Position numbers and translations under genes: made by a program. Positions 16,570 through 25,011 of a stretch of DNA of 64,000 bases are shown here, piece by piece. The DNA is taken from the NCBI RefSeq assembly GCF_021556395.1, contig NZ_JAKGCS010000036.1:868001-932000 (forward strand), read 5' to 3'. Under the pieces are notes generated by a model. It did no database searches. It saw only the letters and a program-made list of their open reading frames with translations, and was not told the DNA's origin. Source of the stretch: Acuticoccus kalidii. Its GTDB lineage: Bacteria > Pseudomonadota > Alphaproteobacteria > Rhizobiales > Amorphaceae. Each line of letters begins with the position of its first letter. Position 1 is the first letter of the stretch.

Positions 16570-17361
16570 ATGGGGACGATCGGTCGTTCCATCGGATCTC
16601 AAGCGCGTATTTTCTATACGATCGCCTCGCGCGACATGCAGCTCAAGCATCGCGAGTCGCCGATCGGCGTGCTCTCCGGCGTTCTCGAGCCGCTCTGTCA
16701 GATTTTGCTGATGACGCTCGTCTTCTCCACCGTCCGCTTGCGCACGGCGGATATGGGCGACTTCGTCCTCCTTTTCCTGATGACCGGCATTTTGCCCCTC
16801 GCCTGCTTTCGCGGCACGGTGACGGGGTCGCAAATGGCGTTCAACAAGATGCGCAAGGCGCTCGCCTTTCCGCAGCTTCGCCCGCTCGACCTCATGTTCG
16901 GCGGCGCGTTCGCCCACACGGCGATCATCATCACGCTGTTCGTTTTGATCACGCTCTTTTTCAAGGTCGTCTATCAAACGACGACGCCGCAAAACCTCAC
17001 GTTCGCTTTGATCCCGCTGGTCTGCAACATGATCATCGGGGTCGGCATCTGCAGCGTGAATATGACGATCAAGACGTGGTTCCCGTTCTGGGGAACTATT
17101 TTCACGATCGTGACGGCGCCGCTCTCGATTCTGTCAGGTATGTTTTACACCGCCGACACATTGCCGACACAAATTCAAAGAGTGTTGTGGTGGAACCCGT
17201 TCTTCCATTCCACCGAGCTTTGCCGGACATTTTATTTCCAAGAGTATACCAGCACGTTCTTCAGCCCCTATTATTACAGCGCATGGGTGATCGGGTCGCT
17301 CGCCATTGGGATGCTCTGCGAACGCACCTTCCGTTATCGCCTGTTAAGCAGTAAGCGTTGA
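16570..17361 (+). CDS. ABC-2 type polysaccharide export permease (KpsM/Wzm-like)
   Basis: This is an integral membrane subunit of an exporter that moves finished polysaccharide across the inner membrane. The 263 residues hold about six hydrophobic segments, with an amphipathic start (IFYTIASRDMQLKHRESPIGVLSGVLEPLCQ) and the family block PLSILSGMFYTADTLPTQIQRVLWWNPFFHSTELCRTFYF (shown in part: SGMFYTADTLP, WWNPFFHSTEL). The ATG at 16570 follows a GAAGGGGG ribosome site. The cognate ATP-binding subunit (KpsT/Wzt), normally adjacent, is absent from the whole window, as are the periplasmic KpsE/D parts. Confidence 0.88.
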   Translation: MGTIGRSIGSQARIFYTIASRDMQLKHRESPIGVLSGVLEPLCQILLMTLVFSTVRLRTADMGDFVLLFLMTGILPLACFRGTVTGSQMAFNKMRKALAFPQLRPLDLMFGGAFAHTAIIITLFVLITLFFKVVYQTTTPQNLTFALIPLVCNMIIGVGICSVNMTIKTWFPFWGTIFTIVTAPLSILSGMFYTADTLPTQIQRVLWWNPFFHSTELCRTFYFQEYTSTFFSPYYYSAWVIGSLAIGMLCERTFRYRLLSSKR

Positions 17362-17406
17362 GGCCCGCCGCATCGCGCGGCACAGAGAAAGACCGAAAGC
17401 GATTTG

Positions 17407-18273
17407 ATGCAGCCTGTCCGAAAAGCCGTACTCCCCGTAGCCGGTCTTGGGACTCGTTTCTTGCCCGCGACCAAGGCCATGCCGAAGGAGATGCTGACGG
17501 TCGTCGACCGTCCGGTGCTCCAATATGTGGTCGATGAGGCGATCGAGGCCGGAATCGATCAGTTCATCTTCGTCACCGGGCGAAATAAAGGCGTCATCGA
17601 AGATCATTTCGACATCGCCTTCGAGCTGGAACAGACACTGCGCGAGCGGGGGAAGACCGCGCAGCTCGAACAGCTCCAGGCCGAGCTGCCGCCCGCCGGC
17701 AACGTCTCCTTCACCCGTCAACAGGCACCGCTCGGTCTCGGCCATGCCGTCTGGTGCGCGCGCCATCTCGTCGGCGACGAGCCGTTCGCGCTGCTCCTGC
17801 CGGACGTGCTCATCAAGTCCGACCGCGGCTGCATGGCCCAGATGATGGACGTCTACAACGCGCACGGCACCAACGTCATCGCGGTCGAGGAGGTCGATCC
17901 GGACCGGACCGATCAATACGGCGTCGTCGAGATCGACGGGTCCGGCGACGTCTTCTCCGTGACCGGCATGGTCGAGAAGCCGCCGAAGGGAACGGCGCCG
18001 TCGAACCTTATCATCACCGGGCGCTATATCCTGAAGCCACGGATCTTCGATCTCCTCGCCACGCAGGAAAAGGGCGCGGGGGGCGAGATCCAGATCACCG
18101 ATTCGATGCTCACCCTCATGCGGGAGGACGGCTTCAAGGGGCTGCGCTTCAAGGGGACGACCTACGACTGCGGCTCCAAGATCGGCTTTCTCGGCGCCAA
18201 TCTCGCTTATGGTCTCGATCGTGAGGATCTCGGTCCGCTCTTGCGCGACACCGCGCGCGGGCTCCTCGGCTGA
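17407..18273 (+). CDS. galU: UTP-glucose-1-phosphate uridylyltransferase
   Basis: GalU makes UDP-glucose, the activated donor for many surface glycans. The 288-residue protein starts MQPVRKAVLPVAGLGTRFLPATKAMPKEML, with the nucleotidyltransferase G-x-G-T-R-F-L-P and Lys motif. FVTGRNKGVIEDHFD, QAPLGLGHAVWCARH and the C-terminal YDCGSKIGFLGANLAYGL are family hallmarks. ATG at 17407 follows a TTG in frame; the ATG is chosen. It is the last gene of the first polysaccharide block and is followed by an eight-bp hairpin. Confidence 0.96.
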   Translation: MQPVRKAVLPVAGLGTRFLPATKAMPKEMLTVVDRPVLQYVVDEAIEAGIDQFIFVTGRNKGVIEDHFDIAFELEQTLRERGKTAQLEQLQAELPPAGNVSFTRQQAPLGLGHAVWCARHLVGDEPFALLLPDVLIKSDRGCMAQMMDVYNAHGTNVIAVEEVDPDRTDQYGVVEIDGSGDVFSVTGMVEKPPKGTAPSNLIITGRYILKPRIFDLLATQEKGAGGEIQITDSMLTLMREDGFKGLRFKGTTYDCGSKIGFLGANLAYGLDREDLGPLLRDTARGLLG

Positions 18274-18294
18274 CCGGTCCGAACCGCTGAGGCC

Positions 18295-18319
18295 GGACGC
18301 GGGGTTTTGCGCCGCGTCC
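18295..18319. terminator. Hairpin after galU
   Basis: GGACGCGG pairs with CCGCGTCC around the loop GGTTTTGCG, 22 bases after the galU stop. No T-tract follows. It fits the end of the rfbC-galU transcription unit. Confidence 0.5.
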
Positions 18320-18520
18320 CGGTCGCTTCCGCCGCCCGCCGCCCGCCGCTCGTTGATGCGGCGGTCCGGCCGTCCGGCCCTGCCCGTATTGGCCATCACT
18401 GAAGCGGCCGGCCTGTTGCGCCGATGCCGCGCCGTCCGGCCACGGTGCGCGATCTCTGGTTTTCGACTTCCGGTTGGTACGCGCTTTGCTATCCTCTCCG
18501 ACCAAGCAAGGAGAGTGGAC

Positions 18521-18934
18521 ATGAAGCATCGTGTCGTGCCCGTCTTTCTCGTGGCTTATATGGCGTTGATCGGAGCCGCGCACGCGGATCCCCTCGCCGT
18601 GAGACAGACGATCGAGGCTCAACTCAACGCCTTCCGCGCCGGCGATTTCGACGGCGCCTATGCCCTCGCCGCACCCAAGCTGAAGCAGATGTTTCCGACA
18701 TCGGAGCGTTTCATCCGCATGGTGCGCCGTGGCTATGCGCCGGTGATGGATGCGACGTCGCCGGTTTTCCTGCGTTCCAAGGCGATCGACGAGCGATCCT
18801 TCGCGCAGGAGGTCGGCTTCACTGACGCGTCCGGCCAGGCATGGACCGCGCTCTATACGCTCGCGCGTCAACCGAGCGGAGAGTGGCGCATCACCGGGTG
18901 CTATCTGCGCAAGGCCGACGGGCAAAATGCATGA
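18521..18934 (+). CDS. Exported DUF4864-type protein
   Basis: 137 residues from the ATG at 18521, with AAGGAGAG upstream. MKHRVVPVFLVAYMALIGAAHA is a signal peptide. The mature part (VRQTIEAQLNAFRAGDFDGAYALAAPKLKQMFPT, then FAQEVGFTDASGQAWTALYTL and WRITGCYL) matches my memory of the DUF4864 family, a small cone-shaped NTF2-like domain of unknown function found in alphaproteobacteria. The frame extends upstream past 18209 into galU, but only the ATG with the ribosome site gives a signal peptide. tRNA-Lys follows 69 bp downstream. Confidence 0.8.
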   Translation: MKHRVVPVFLVAYMALIGAAHADPLAVRQTIEAQLNAFRAGDFDGAYALAAPKLKQMFPTSERFIRMVRRGYAPVMDATSPVFLRSKAIDERSFAQEVGFTDASGQAWTALYTLARQPSGEWRITGCYLRKADGQNA

Positions 18935-19003
18935 CCCACAAGAAGGATCGGTCGGGCGGTTGACGCCCGGCGGATCCTCGCCTATGTCGTCCTTCCCAAG
19001 CGG

Positions 19004-19079
<76 letters not shown>

Positions 19080-19309
19080 TCCTTTTCAAGGGGTTAGCCC
19101 TTGAGCCGATCCAACCTCACAACGCATTTTACAGCGTCTTTTACAGTTGGGCCTAAAGGGTGGATTCCCGTCGCTCCGAAGTGAGGGGCTCCGTCATCCC
19201 ACCAGCCTTTTCGTGATGCGCGCCGGTCGCATTCGCGTCCTCCGATCCCCGAAATCCGACCGCTCTAACGAATTTGGCGCAGGAAATGCTCGGTTCTCGA
19301 TCCGCTTTC

Positions 19310-19491
19310 TGCCGCCGGCATGAACGCGCTGGGCACTCGATGCCGTGCGCTGTCGAACGGCTTCGTGCCGAGAGGTCGACGGTGCGCCGACAGTGCACCG
19401 CATGTCGTGGACACCGCCCGAGAGCGGCGATGACCGATCGGACACTTGGGAGCGTCGCAAGAGGGCGCGGCTCGCGAAGTGCCCACCCCTC
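19310..19491. repeat. Degenerate copy of the 400-bp repeat (left)
   Basis: The segment ending at 19491 is recognisably related to the 3' half of the 400-bp units: the order cggcttcg-gccga, gacagtgcaccg-atgtcgtg, cgagagcgg, accgatcgg, gtgcccac-cctc is preserved, but many substitutions are present. The stretch 19080-19309 between the tRNA and this copy holds no gene I can support. Confidence 0.6.
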
Positions 19492-19891
19492 GTGGACGAT
19501 CCCGAGGATAGCTCCGCGCAACGCGGCCTCACCAGTCTGTAGGCACCGGCGCGGGATGCCGGCGCGGCGGCGTCCGTGACGGTGCGATCGACCACATTGG
19601 CCTCGGCCGAGGGGCGGCGAAGGTCTCTCACCTTACCGCCCGGTTCGGTATGTGGCCGTTCAAACGATTTGAGAGCGGGCGGTGCGCATGACGTGGCGCC
19701 CGCGCCATCTGGAAGAACCACGAAGCGCCGCGCGGGATGTCGGCGTTGGGCCGTTCGAGCCGCGCTTCGTCGGACGGCTTCGCGCCGACAGTGCACCGGA
19801 TGTCGTGAACATCGCTCGAGAGCGGGGATCACCGATCGGGTTTTTGAAAAAGCATCCCAAAAGGACGCGACTGGCATAGTGCCCACTCCTC
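19492..19891. repeat. 400-bp tandem repeat, unit A
   Basis: This unit begins at gtggacgatc and ends at cactcctc, and is followed directly by a second unit of exactly the same length. By eye the two differ at about 24 of 400 positions (about 94% identity), with the right 200 bp almost identical. The minus strand is open for over 130 codons, but 400 is not a multiple of three, so the frame changes between units. No inverted ends or transposase are present. Function unknown. Confidence 0.85.
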
Positions 19892-20291
19892 GTGGACGAT
19901 CGCGAGGATAGCTCCGCGCAACGCGGCCTCACCAGTCTGCGGGCATGGGCGCGGAATGCCGGTGCGGCGGCGTCCGTCGGGGTGCGATCGACCATATTGG
20001 CCTCGGCCGGGGGGCGGCGGGGGTCTCTCACCTCACGCCCGGTTCGGTAAGTGGCCTGTTCAAACGATTTGAGAGCGGGCGGTGCGCATGACGTGGCGCC
20101 CACGCCATCCGGAAGAACCGCGAAGCGCCGCGCGGGATGTCGGCGTTGGGCCGTTCGAGCCGCGCGTCGTCGGACGGCTTCGCGCCGACAGTGCACCGGA
20201 TGTCGTGAACATCGCTCGAGAGCGGGGATCACCGATCGGGTTTTTGAAAAAGCATCCCAAAAGGACGCGACTGACATAGTGCCCACCCCTC
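19892..20291. repeat. 400-bp tandem repeat, unit B
   Basis: This second unit abuts unit A without a spacer. Both units contain tttttgaaaaagcatccc near the right end and gatttgagagcgggcgg in the middle. Equal lengths with only two compensating one-base indels suggest a fairly recent duplication. Confidence 0.85.
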
Positions 20292-20610
20292 GTGGACAAT
20301 CGCGAGGATAGCTCCGCGCAACGCGGCCTCACCAGTCTGCGGGCATGGGCGCGGAATGCGGGTGCGGCGGCGTCCGTCACCGTGCAATCAACCGCATTGG
20401 CCTCGGCCGAGGGGCGGCGCGGCGCGCGACCTGGTCGAACGGTTCGAGAGCGGCCGCGCGGATAGCGCGGCGTCGTGCCAACTGGAAAACCGCGAAGCGC
20501 CGCGCGAGATGTCCGTGCTGGGCCTTCGCGCCGCGGATGGTGGCGATGCGCGCCGCCGACGGGCGAAACCGCCGAGATGCCGGAGCCGTGCGGCGTCCTC
20601 GCGACAATCC
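20292..20610. repeat. Degenerate copy of the 400-bp repeat (right)
   Basis: The first 100 bp (gtggacaatcgcgaggatag onward) match units A and B closely. Similarity then decays, with islands such as cgaagcgccgcgcg-gatgtc, and is lost before the 3' end of the LysR gene at 20683. Together with the left copy this makes at least four units in tandem. Confidence 0.65.
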
Positions 20611-20682
20611 GCTGAAGTGCTCCGATTTCGCCTTCGCGCTGCGTGCCGAAGATTTACGTCCAATCGAGGCGCCGACGCAGGC

Positions 20683-21594
20683 TCAACGATCGGGTGCCTC
20701 CTCCATGCGGCCACGCAGCGCCCGCGCCTGCATGATGAAGGCGTGCGCGGTCGGGGGGAGGGAGCCACGCAGGACCGCGGCCGCGATATCGGCCGTCGCG
20801 CCTTTAGCAAGGGTCTTGTAGGCGATGTTCTCGATCGCGAGCTGACGGGTCGAGGCGGGGACCAGCGAAAAGCCGAGCTCGGCGGAGACCAGCGACAGGA
20901 TCGAGGCGATCTGCGGCGCGGGTTGGCCGAGGACAGGCTCGAAACCCGCCGCGCGGCAGGCGGCGACGGCGAGGTCGTGAAGGCTCGCCCCGGTCGCGCG
21001 CGGGGTGAGGATGAGCGGCTCTTCGCTGAGCGCGGCAAGGTCGATCGTATCGGCCTCGGGTGCGGCGTCGAGCGATTTCGGTATGGCGGCGACGAGGGGT
21101 TCGACCGCCAGCGTGTAGGCGATGATCGAGGCGGGGTCGCCGTCGTTCGGACGCAGGATCGCGGCGTCGAGCCGGCCTTCGAGGAGGGCGTCGCGAAGGG
21201 CGACGGAGTTGGCCTCGACAAGCCGCAGGGCGACATCGGGACGCTCACGGCGAAAGGTCCGGATGAGGCGCGGGACGATCGGATTGAGCGCCGCGGTGCT
21301 AGTGAAGCCGAGATTGAGTTCGCCGATCTCGCCGCGGGCGGCGCGGCGGGCCGCCTCCATCGCGTCCGCGGCGAGTTCGGGCAACGGGGCGACACGCTCG
21401 CGAAACGCAAGGCCGGCATCGGTGAGCTCCGCACCATGCGGCACCCGGTGGAAGAGCTGTGCGCCGACCTCACGTTCGAGATCGCGGATCTGCTGGCTGA
21501 GCGGCGGTTGTCCGATCCCAAGGCGCGCGGCGGCGCGGGTGAAATTGCCTTCGTCGGCCACGGCGAGAAAGTAACGGATGTGCCGGAGTTCCAC
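20683..21594 (-). CDS. LysR-type transcriptional regulator
   Basis: A 303-residue activator/repressor. The N-terminal winged helix-turn-helix is MELRHIRYFLAVADEGNFTRAAARLGIGQPPLSQQIRDLE, shown in part by NFTRAAARLGIGQPPLSQQI. The effector-binding domain follows from about residue 90 (GELNLGFTSTAALNPIVPRL). It is divergent from an alpha/beta hydrolase gene with a 90-bp gap containing two TTTCATAT elements 20 bp apart. LysR proteins usually control the divergent neighbour, so the hydrolase is the likely target. The effector is unknown. Confidence 0.93.
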   Translation of the reverse strand: MELRHIRYFLAVADEGNFTRAAARLGIGQPPLSQQIRDLEREVGAQLFHRVPHGAELTDAGLAFRERVAPLPELAADAMEAARRAARGEIGELNLGFTSTAALNPIVPRLIRTFRRERPDVALRLVEANSVALRDALLEGRLDAAILRPNDGDPASIIAYTLAVEPLVAAIPKSLDAAPEADTIDLAALSEEPLILTPRATGASLHDLAVAACRAAGFEPVLGQPAPQIASILSLVSAELGFSLVPASTRQLAIENIAYKTLAKGATADIAAAVLRGSLPPTAHAFIMQARALRGRMEEAPDR

Positions 21595-21604
21595 GGTATC
21601 TGTT

Positions 21605-21632
21605 TTTCATATGAAGGATGCCACTTTCATAT
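21605..21632. promoter_or_regulatory. Probable LysR operator: repeated TTTCATAT
   Basis: TTTCATAT occurs at 21605-21612 and 21625-21632, exactly 20 bp (two helical turns) apart; the first is part of the palindrome TTCATATGAA (21606-21615). The site lies between the divergent LysR and hydrolase genes, in an AT-rich patch, where LysR proteins normally bind. Confidence 0.5.
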
Positions 21633-21684
21633 ATTAGATAAATCACGTGGGGCGCGCTATCTCTTGATCGTCATCAGTTCGAGG

Positions 21685-22464
21685 ATGTTTGCCGTGCCCC
21701 CCGCCATCGCTGCACCCGACGTGCTCGCGCCGGTTCCCATTCCCCCGCAAGCCGAAGCCGAAAGCCCGGCGACGACCGAAATCGTCTTCGTGCCCGGCCT
21801 TCTGAACGATGCCGAATTGTGGCGCGACCAGATTGAGGCGCTCGACGGGGTTGATCCCGTCGTCGCCGACATCACGCGCGGGAAGACCTTGCGCGAGCTC
21901 GCCGAGGCGGTGCTCGATGCCGGTGGTGATCGCTTCGCGTTGGCCGGGTTCTCGCTGGGGGGCATCGTGGCGCAGGAGGTGATGCGGCTTCAGCCCGAGC
22001 GCGTCTCCCATCTTGCCCTCATCGACACGACCATGCGGCCCGATACCCCGGAGCGCGCGAAGGACCGTGCCGCGCTGGTCTCGCTCGCCGAACGTTCGGG
22101 CCGGTTTCACGGTTTCGGCGAGGCGTTGCTCTCGACCTATTTCGCGCCCACCCATGTGGGGAATGCGGCAATGGCTGATCGGGTGAGGGGGATGACGGCC
22201 CGTCTCGGCGCGGATGTCTTCGTGCGGCAGAGCCGGATCGAGCGCCCGCATGGCGAGGCGACACTCGCGAAGATCGAGATTCCGACCCTCGTGATGTGCG
22301 GTGCGCACGATCGGCTGACCCCACCCGAAATCCACCGCGAGATGGCCCGCCTCATCCCGAACGCGCGCCTCCTGATCGTCAAGGATGCCGGCCATATGAC
22401 GCCGATCGAGGCCCCGGAGATCGTCAGCGGGGCGCTGAAGCGCCTCTTGAAACGGCGCGTCTGA
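21685..22464 (+). CDS. Alpha/beta hydrolase
   Basis: 259 residues from the ATG at 21685. The catalytic triad is visible: nucleophile in AGFSLGG (Ser90), Asp209 in CGAHDRLTPP, and His237 in KDAGHMTPIEAP. The oxyanion region is VFVPGLLNDAELW. The family includes esterases, C-C hydrolases and lactonases acting on small molecules; the substrate cannot be read here. The frame remains open far upstream to 20356, antisense to the LysR gene, but that part is a shadow. It is divergent from the LysR gene, its probable regulator. Confidence 0.9.
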   Translation: MFAVPPAIAAPDVLAPVPIPPQAEAESPATTEIVFVPGLLNDAELWRDQIEALDGVDPVVADITRGKTLRELAEAVLDAGGDRFALAGFSLGGIVAQEVMRLQPERVSHLALIDTTMRPDTPERAKDRAALVSLAERSGRFHGFGEALLSTYFAPTHVGNAAMADRVRGMTARLGADVFVRQSRIERPHGEATLAKIEIPTLVMCGAHDRLTPPEIHREMARLIPNARLLIVKDAGHMTPIEAPEIVSGALKRLLKRRV

Positions 22465-22904
22465 ACGCGGCGCCGTACGCCGCATACCTGTGAGCGGGTG
22501 GCCCGCTGGCCGCAGCGTGCGGCGACAGCCACAGGGCTGCCGGGACGGAGCATACTTGCGCCAGGCATGAAGAGACTTGCCGCACGCCCGAGCGCGAATG
22601 CGTGTGGCGCGCACGCACGCGTTGGGCGGGACCCTTGCAGAGGTCGCCGCCATCGCCTGATCGCGGCGCAATCCCCGAGAGGGCGAAGAGCGCAGCGAGG
22701 CAAGCCACGACCTGCGCACGACATCGTCGCCGAACCTTGTCGCAGACCGAGGCCGCCCGCGTTCCGTCCACGGCCATACGCCCGCTGCAGACGTGCGAAC
22801 GGGGGTGTGTTGGCGGCTGCCGTGCGTCAGTCCGGCGTCCAAAATCGGCTGCCACGTGCCGGTCTCTTCTGACCCAGCGAGGATGAACGCCACGGCCGAC
22901 CGTG
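22465..22904. other. Gap without a gene
   Basis: 440 bp between the convergent hydrolase and glycosyltransferase genes. Apart from the two small hairpins at its left end, I see no supportable gene, RNA or repeat. Open frames here are Arg/Pro/Ala-rich products of GC content. Confidence 0.5.
22467..22483. terminator. Small hairpin after the hydrolase
   Basis: GCGGCG pairs with CGCCGC around a five-base loop right after the hydrolase stop, and a second hairpin (AGCGGG-TGG-CCCGCT) follows at 22493-22507. Both are short and lack a T-tract. Confidence 0.3.
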
Positions 22905-24176
22905 TCATGAGACGGTGTCGGCCGGTAAGACGGCGCCTCGCGAGGGACGCCGCACAGCTCTCAATAAGCGCGCTCGCCCTCGCAGGGGCCGCTCGCCGCG
23001 GGTCGTACTTATCGTGTCATTGTCGGAAACGGCCTCGCCCCGCGCCGCACAGCGTGACGTGAGCGCCCGTCTCGCCGCCCGTTCCTGCGCGGCTTCATAG
23101 ATCATCGTGAGACCGTCTGCGATCCGGGCCCAATCGTAACCGGCCGCGACGAGATCGCGACCTTTGCGCCCCATCTCGGCGCGGCGTTCAGGGGCGGCCT
23201 CGATCGCGAGGCGCAGGCCATCCACGACACCGTCCAAGGTGGGGGGGACCCACCAGCCACAATCCTTGTCGCGAAGGATCGACCACGGGGCGCCGGTCGT
23301 CGTCAGGACGGGAAGCGCGTGGGCGAGCGCCTCGGCGACGGTGAGGCCGAAATTTTCCGAATGGGTCGGCAGGACGAAGAGGTCGGCCTCAGCGAATAGG
23401 CGCGATTTCGCTTCACCATAAAGCGGGCCGGCGAACGTGATCGTCGCGCCCAGTCCGACATTGTCGACATGTCGCGCGACGGCTTCCCGATGGCCAGCCG
23501 AATCGGGACCCGCGATGATGAGGCGCCATCCGTCCGGCCGCAGCCGGTCGAACGCGTCGACCAACATGACGAGACCCTTTTTCGGATGCAGCCGGCCCAG
23601 AAAGAGCATCGTCCGCGACGCCCGAGTGAGGCCAGGGGAAGCGCGCTTTGATGGAAGATCGACGCCATTGGGCGCGATCATAATCGGAACGGAAAGGGCA
23701 AGACGCGCGAGATTTTCGGCTTCGGCTTCGGCCGTCGCATGCAATATATCGGCGCGAGCGAGGTCGCCGCGTTGATAGGCGAGCAGCGCGAGGCGTTTCT
23801 GGACGCCCTTCTGCCCGACCGCCCACGGCTCCAGCATTCCCCTGGGGCTCACCACGCGGGCGATCCGGCGCGCGCGGCAGATGCGTGCGATGGCGTGATT
23901 GTGCGCCCGCCATATGCCGTTATCGTGGACGATGTCGAGCGGGGGGGCGAGCGCGCGTTTCAAGGAACCGCCAAGGCGGCGAAGCGGCGCATCCGCCGAA
24001 AGACCTGCGCGCCGCATCATTCCGGCGACGACGGGCGAGGTGGGAGCCGATCCATCGGAGGACCACAGTGTCACCTCGTGGCCGGCAGCGGCGAGTGCCG
24101 TGCCGAGCCGCGAGACCGAGCGCGCCGGGCCGCCATATTCGGGCCGGAAACTCGCCGCCGCGAGGAAAATGCGCAT
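22905..24176 (-). CDS. GT4-type glycosyltransferase
   Basis: 423 residues. The N-terminal acceptor domain begins MRIFLAAASFRPEYGGPARSV, with the Gly-rich loop typical of family 4 GT-B enzymes. SPRGMLEPWAVGQK, FLGRLHPKKGLVMLVDAF and the donor motif HSENFGLTVAEALAHALPVLTTTGAPW complete the fold. This arrangement is common in exopolysaccharide clusters of the WcaI/WcaF type. The last 60 residues (after ERAARRA) are basic and low in family resemblance. The start ATG overlaps the stop of the upstream acetyltransferase gene by one base, so they form an operon. Confidence 0.9.
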   Translation of the reverse strand: MRIFLAAASFRPEYGGPARSVSRLGTALAAAGHEVTLWSSDGSAPTSPVVAGMMRRAGLSADAPLRRLGGSLKRALAPPLDIVHDNGIWRAHNHAIARICRARRIARVVSPRGMLEPWAVGQKGVQKRLALLAYQRGDLARADILHATAEAEAENLARLALSVPIMIAPNGVDLPSKRASPGLTRASRTMLFLGRLHPKKGLVMLVDAFDRLRPDGWRLIIAGPDSAGHREAVARHVDNVGLGATITFAGPLYGEAKSRLFAEADLFVLPTHSENFGLTVAEALAHALPVLTTTGAPWSILRDKDCGWWVPPTLDGVVDGLRLAIEAAPERRAEMGRKGRDLVAAGYDWARIADGLTMIYEAAQERAARRALTSRCAARGEAVSDNDTISTTRGERPLRGRARLLRAVRRPSRGAVLPADTVS

Positions 24177-24742
24177 CAGACGAGCGCGCGGCGTTGAAGG
24201 CGCCGTTCAGAGGGGCGGTCAGCGGCGGCGATGACGACCGCCCGCATGGGCACGTCGTGCGTCACCACGGAGCTGCGCGTGACGACGGCGTCGCGCCCGA
24301 TTCGGACGCCGGGCGCGAGAACGACGCACGCGGCGACCCTCGCGCCGTCCTCGATCAGAATAGGGCGCTCGAAGGCGCCGGGCACCGACCCGGCTTCGAC
24401 CGCACCGGTGGTCGCGAGGCAAGTGCCGTTCGCCCCGATCGTCACCCCGACAGAGTTGTCGATCCGGACGCCTTCGCCGATCCAAGAGTGGTGACCGATC
24501 GACAGCAACCACGGACATCCGATCCGCACCGCGGGCTTGATGACGACGCCCTCACCGATGCGGGCGCCGAACAGGCGCAAAAGAACCACACGGTAACGCG
24601 ATCCCGGCAGAGGAGATGCGACGAGGAGAGCGGAAACGGCCCACCAGATGGCTCGCCGCAGAAATATCGCTTTTTTGTCGATGCCGCAGACGAATTCGGC
24701 GAGAGCTCGAGTTGCGGAATGTTCGAGCCGATGCGGTCGCAT
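24176..24742 (-). CDS. WcaF-like hexapeptide-repeat acetyltransferase
   Basis: 188 residues from the ATG at 24742, which has GAGGTGG six bases upstream; a TTG at 24763 is the alternative start. After a membrane-associating N-terminus (IFLRRAIWWAVSALLVASPLPGSRYRVVLLRLFG, part shown: WWAVSALLVASPL) comes a left-handed beta-helix: GARIGEGVVIKPAVRIGCPW, IGHHSWIGEGVRI, GARVAACVVLAPGVRIG. This is the layout of putative colanic-acid-type acetyltransferases that use acetyl-CoA to modify sugars of an exported glycan. It is coupled to the downstream GT4 gene. Confidence 0.88.
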   Translation of the reverse strand: MRPHRLEHSATRALAEFVCGIDKKAIFLRRAIWWAVSALLVASPLPGSRYRVVLLRLFGARIGEGVVIKPAVRIGCPWLLSIGHHSWIGEGVRIDNSVGVTIGANGTCLATTGAVEAGSVPGAFERPILIEDGARVAACVVLAPGVRIGRDAVVTRSSVVTHDVPMRAVVIAAADRPSERRLQRRALV

Positions 24743-25011
24743 TGGAGCCACCTCGAATAGCAATTTAAGGTAGCATATCGCGTGTGGGCACGCGAAGCAA
24801 GTCGCCGGTCAGTGGCTTCATAATTCGTTCTTTCCGTGTGCTATACTGGAACCTCTCCCGCATGGCGGCCCACTTGAGAGCAATCTTTAATTGTAGACTG
24901 CGTTACAGCTTCATTCGATCACCGCAATTGGTGACCTCCTCGACCGCGAGATCTGTTTTGGCGGACGAGAAGGCCGTTCTCCATGATGTTCGGAAAGGTG
25001 TCAGACCTCAC

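Noticed and set aside
19080..19310. Prophage or integrative element attached to tRNA-Lys
   Set aside because: No integrase and no second copy of the tRNA 3' end were found in the window; only the gene-free repeat stretch hints at an old insertion.
19194..20286. Minus-strand open frames across the 400-bp repeats (beginning MGTMPVASFW and MGTMSVASFW)
   Set aside because: The repeat length is not a multiple of three, so the frame changes between units. Differences between units show no codon-position bias by eye, and no ribosome site precedes the ATGs.
20356..21684. A 443-codon N-terminal extension of the alpha/beta hydrolase
   Set aside because: It is antisense to the LysR gene and crosses the divergent promoter. 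The hydrolase homology begins after the ATG at 21685.
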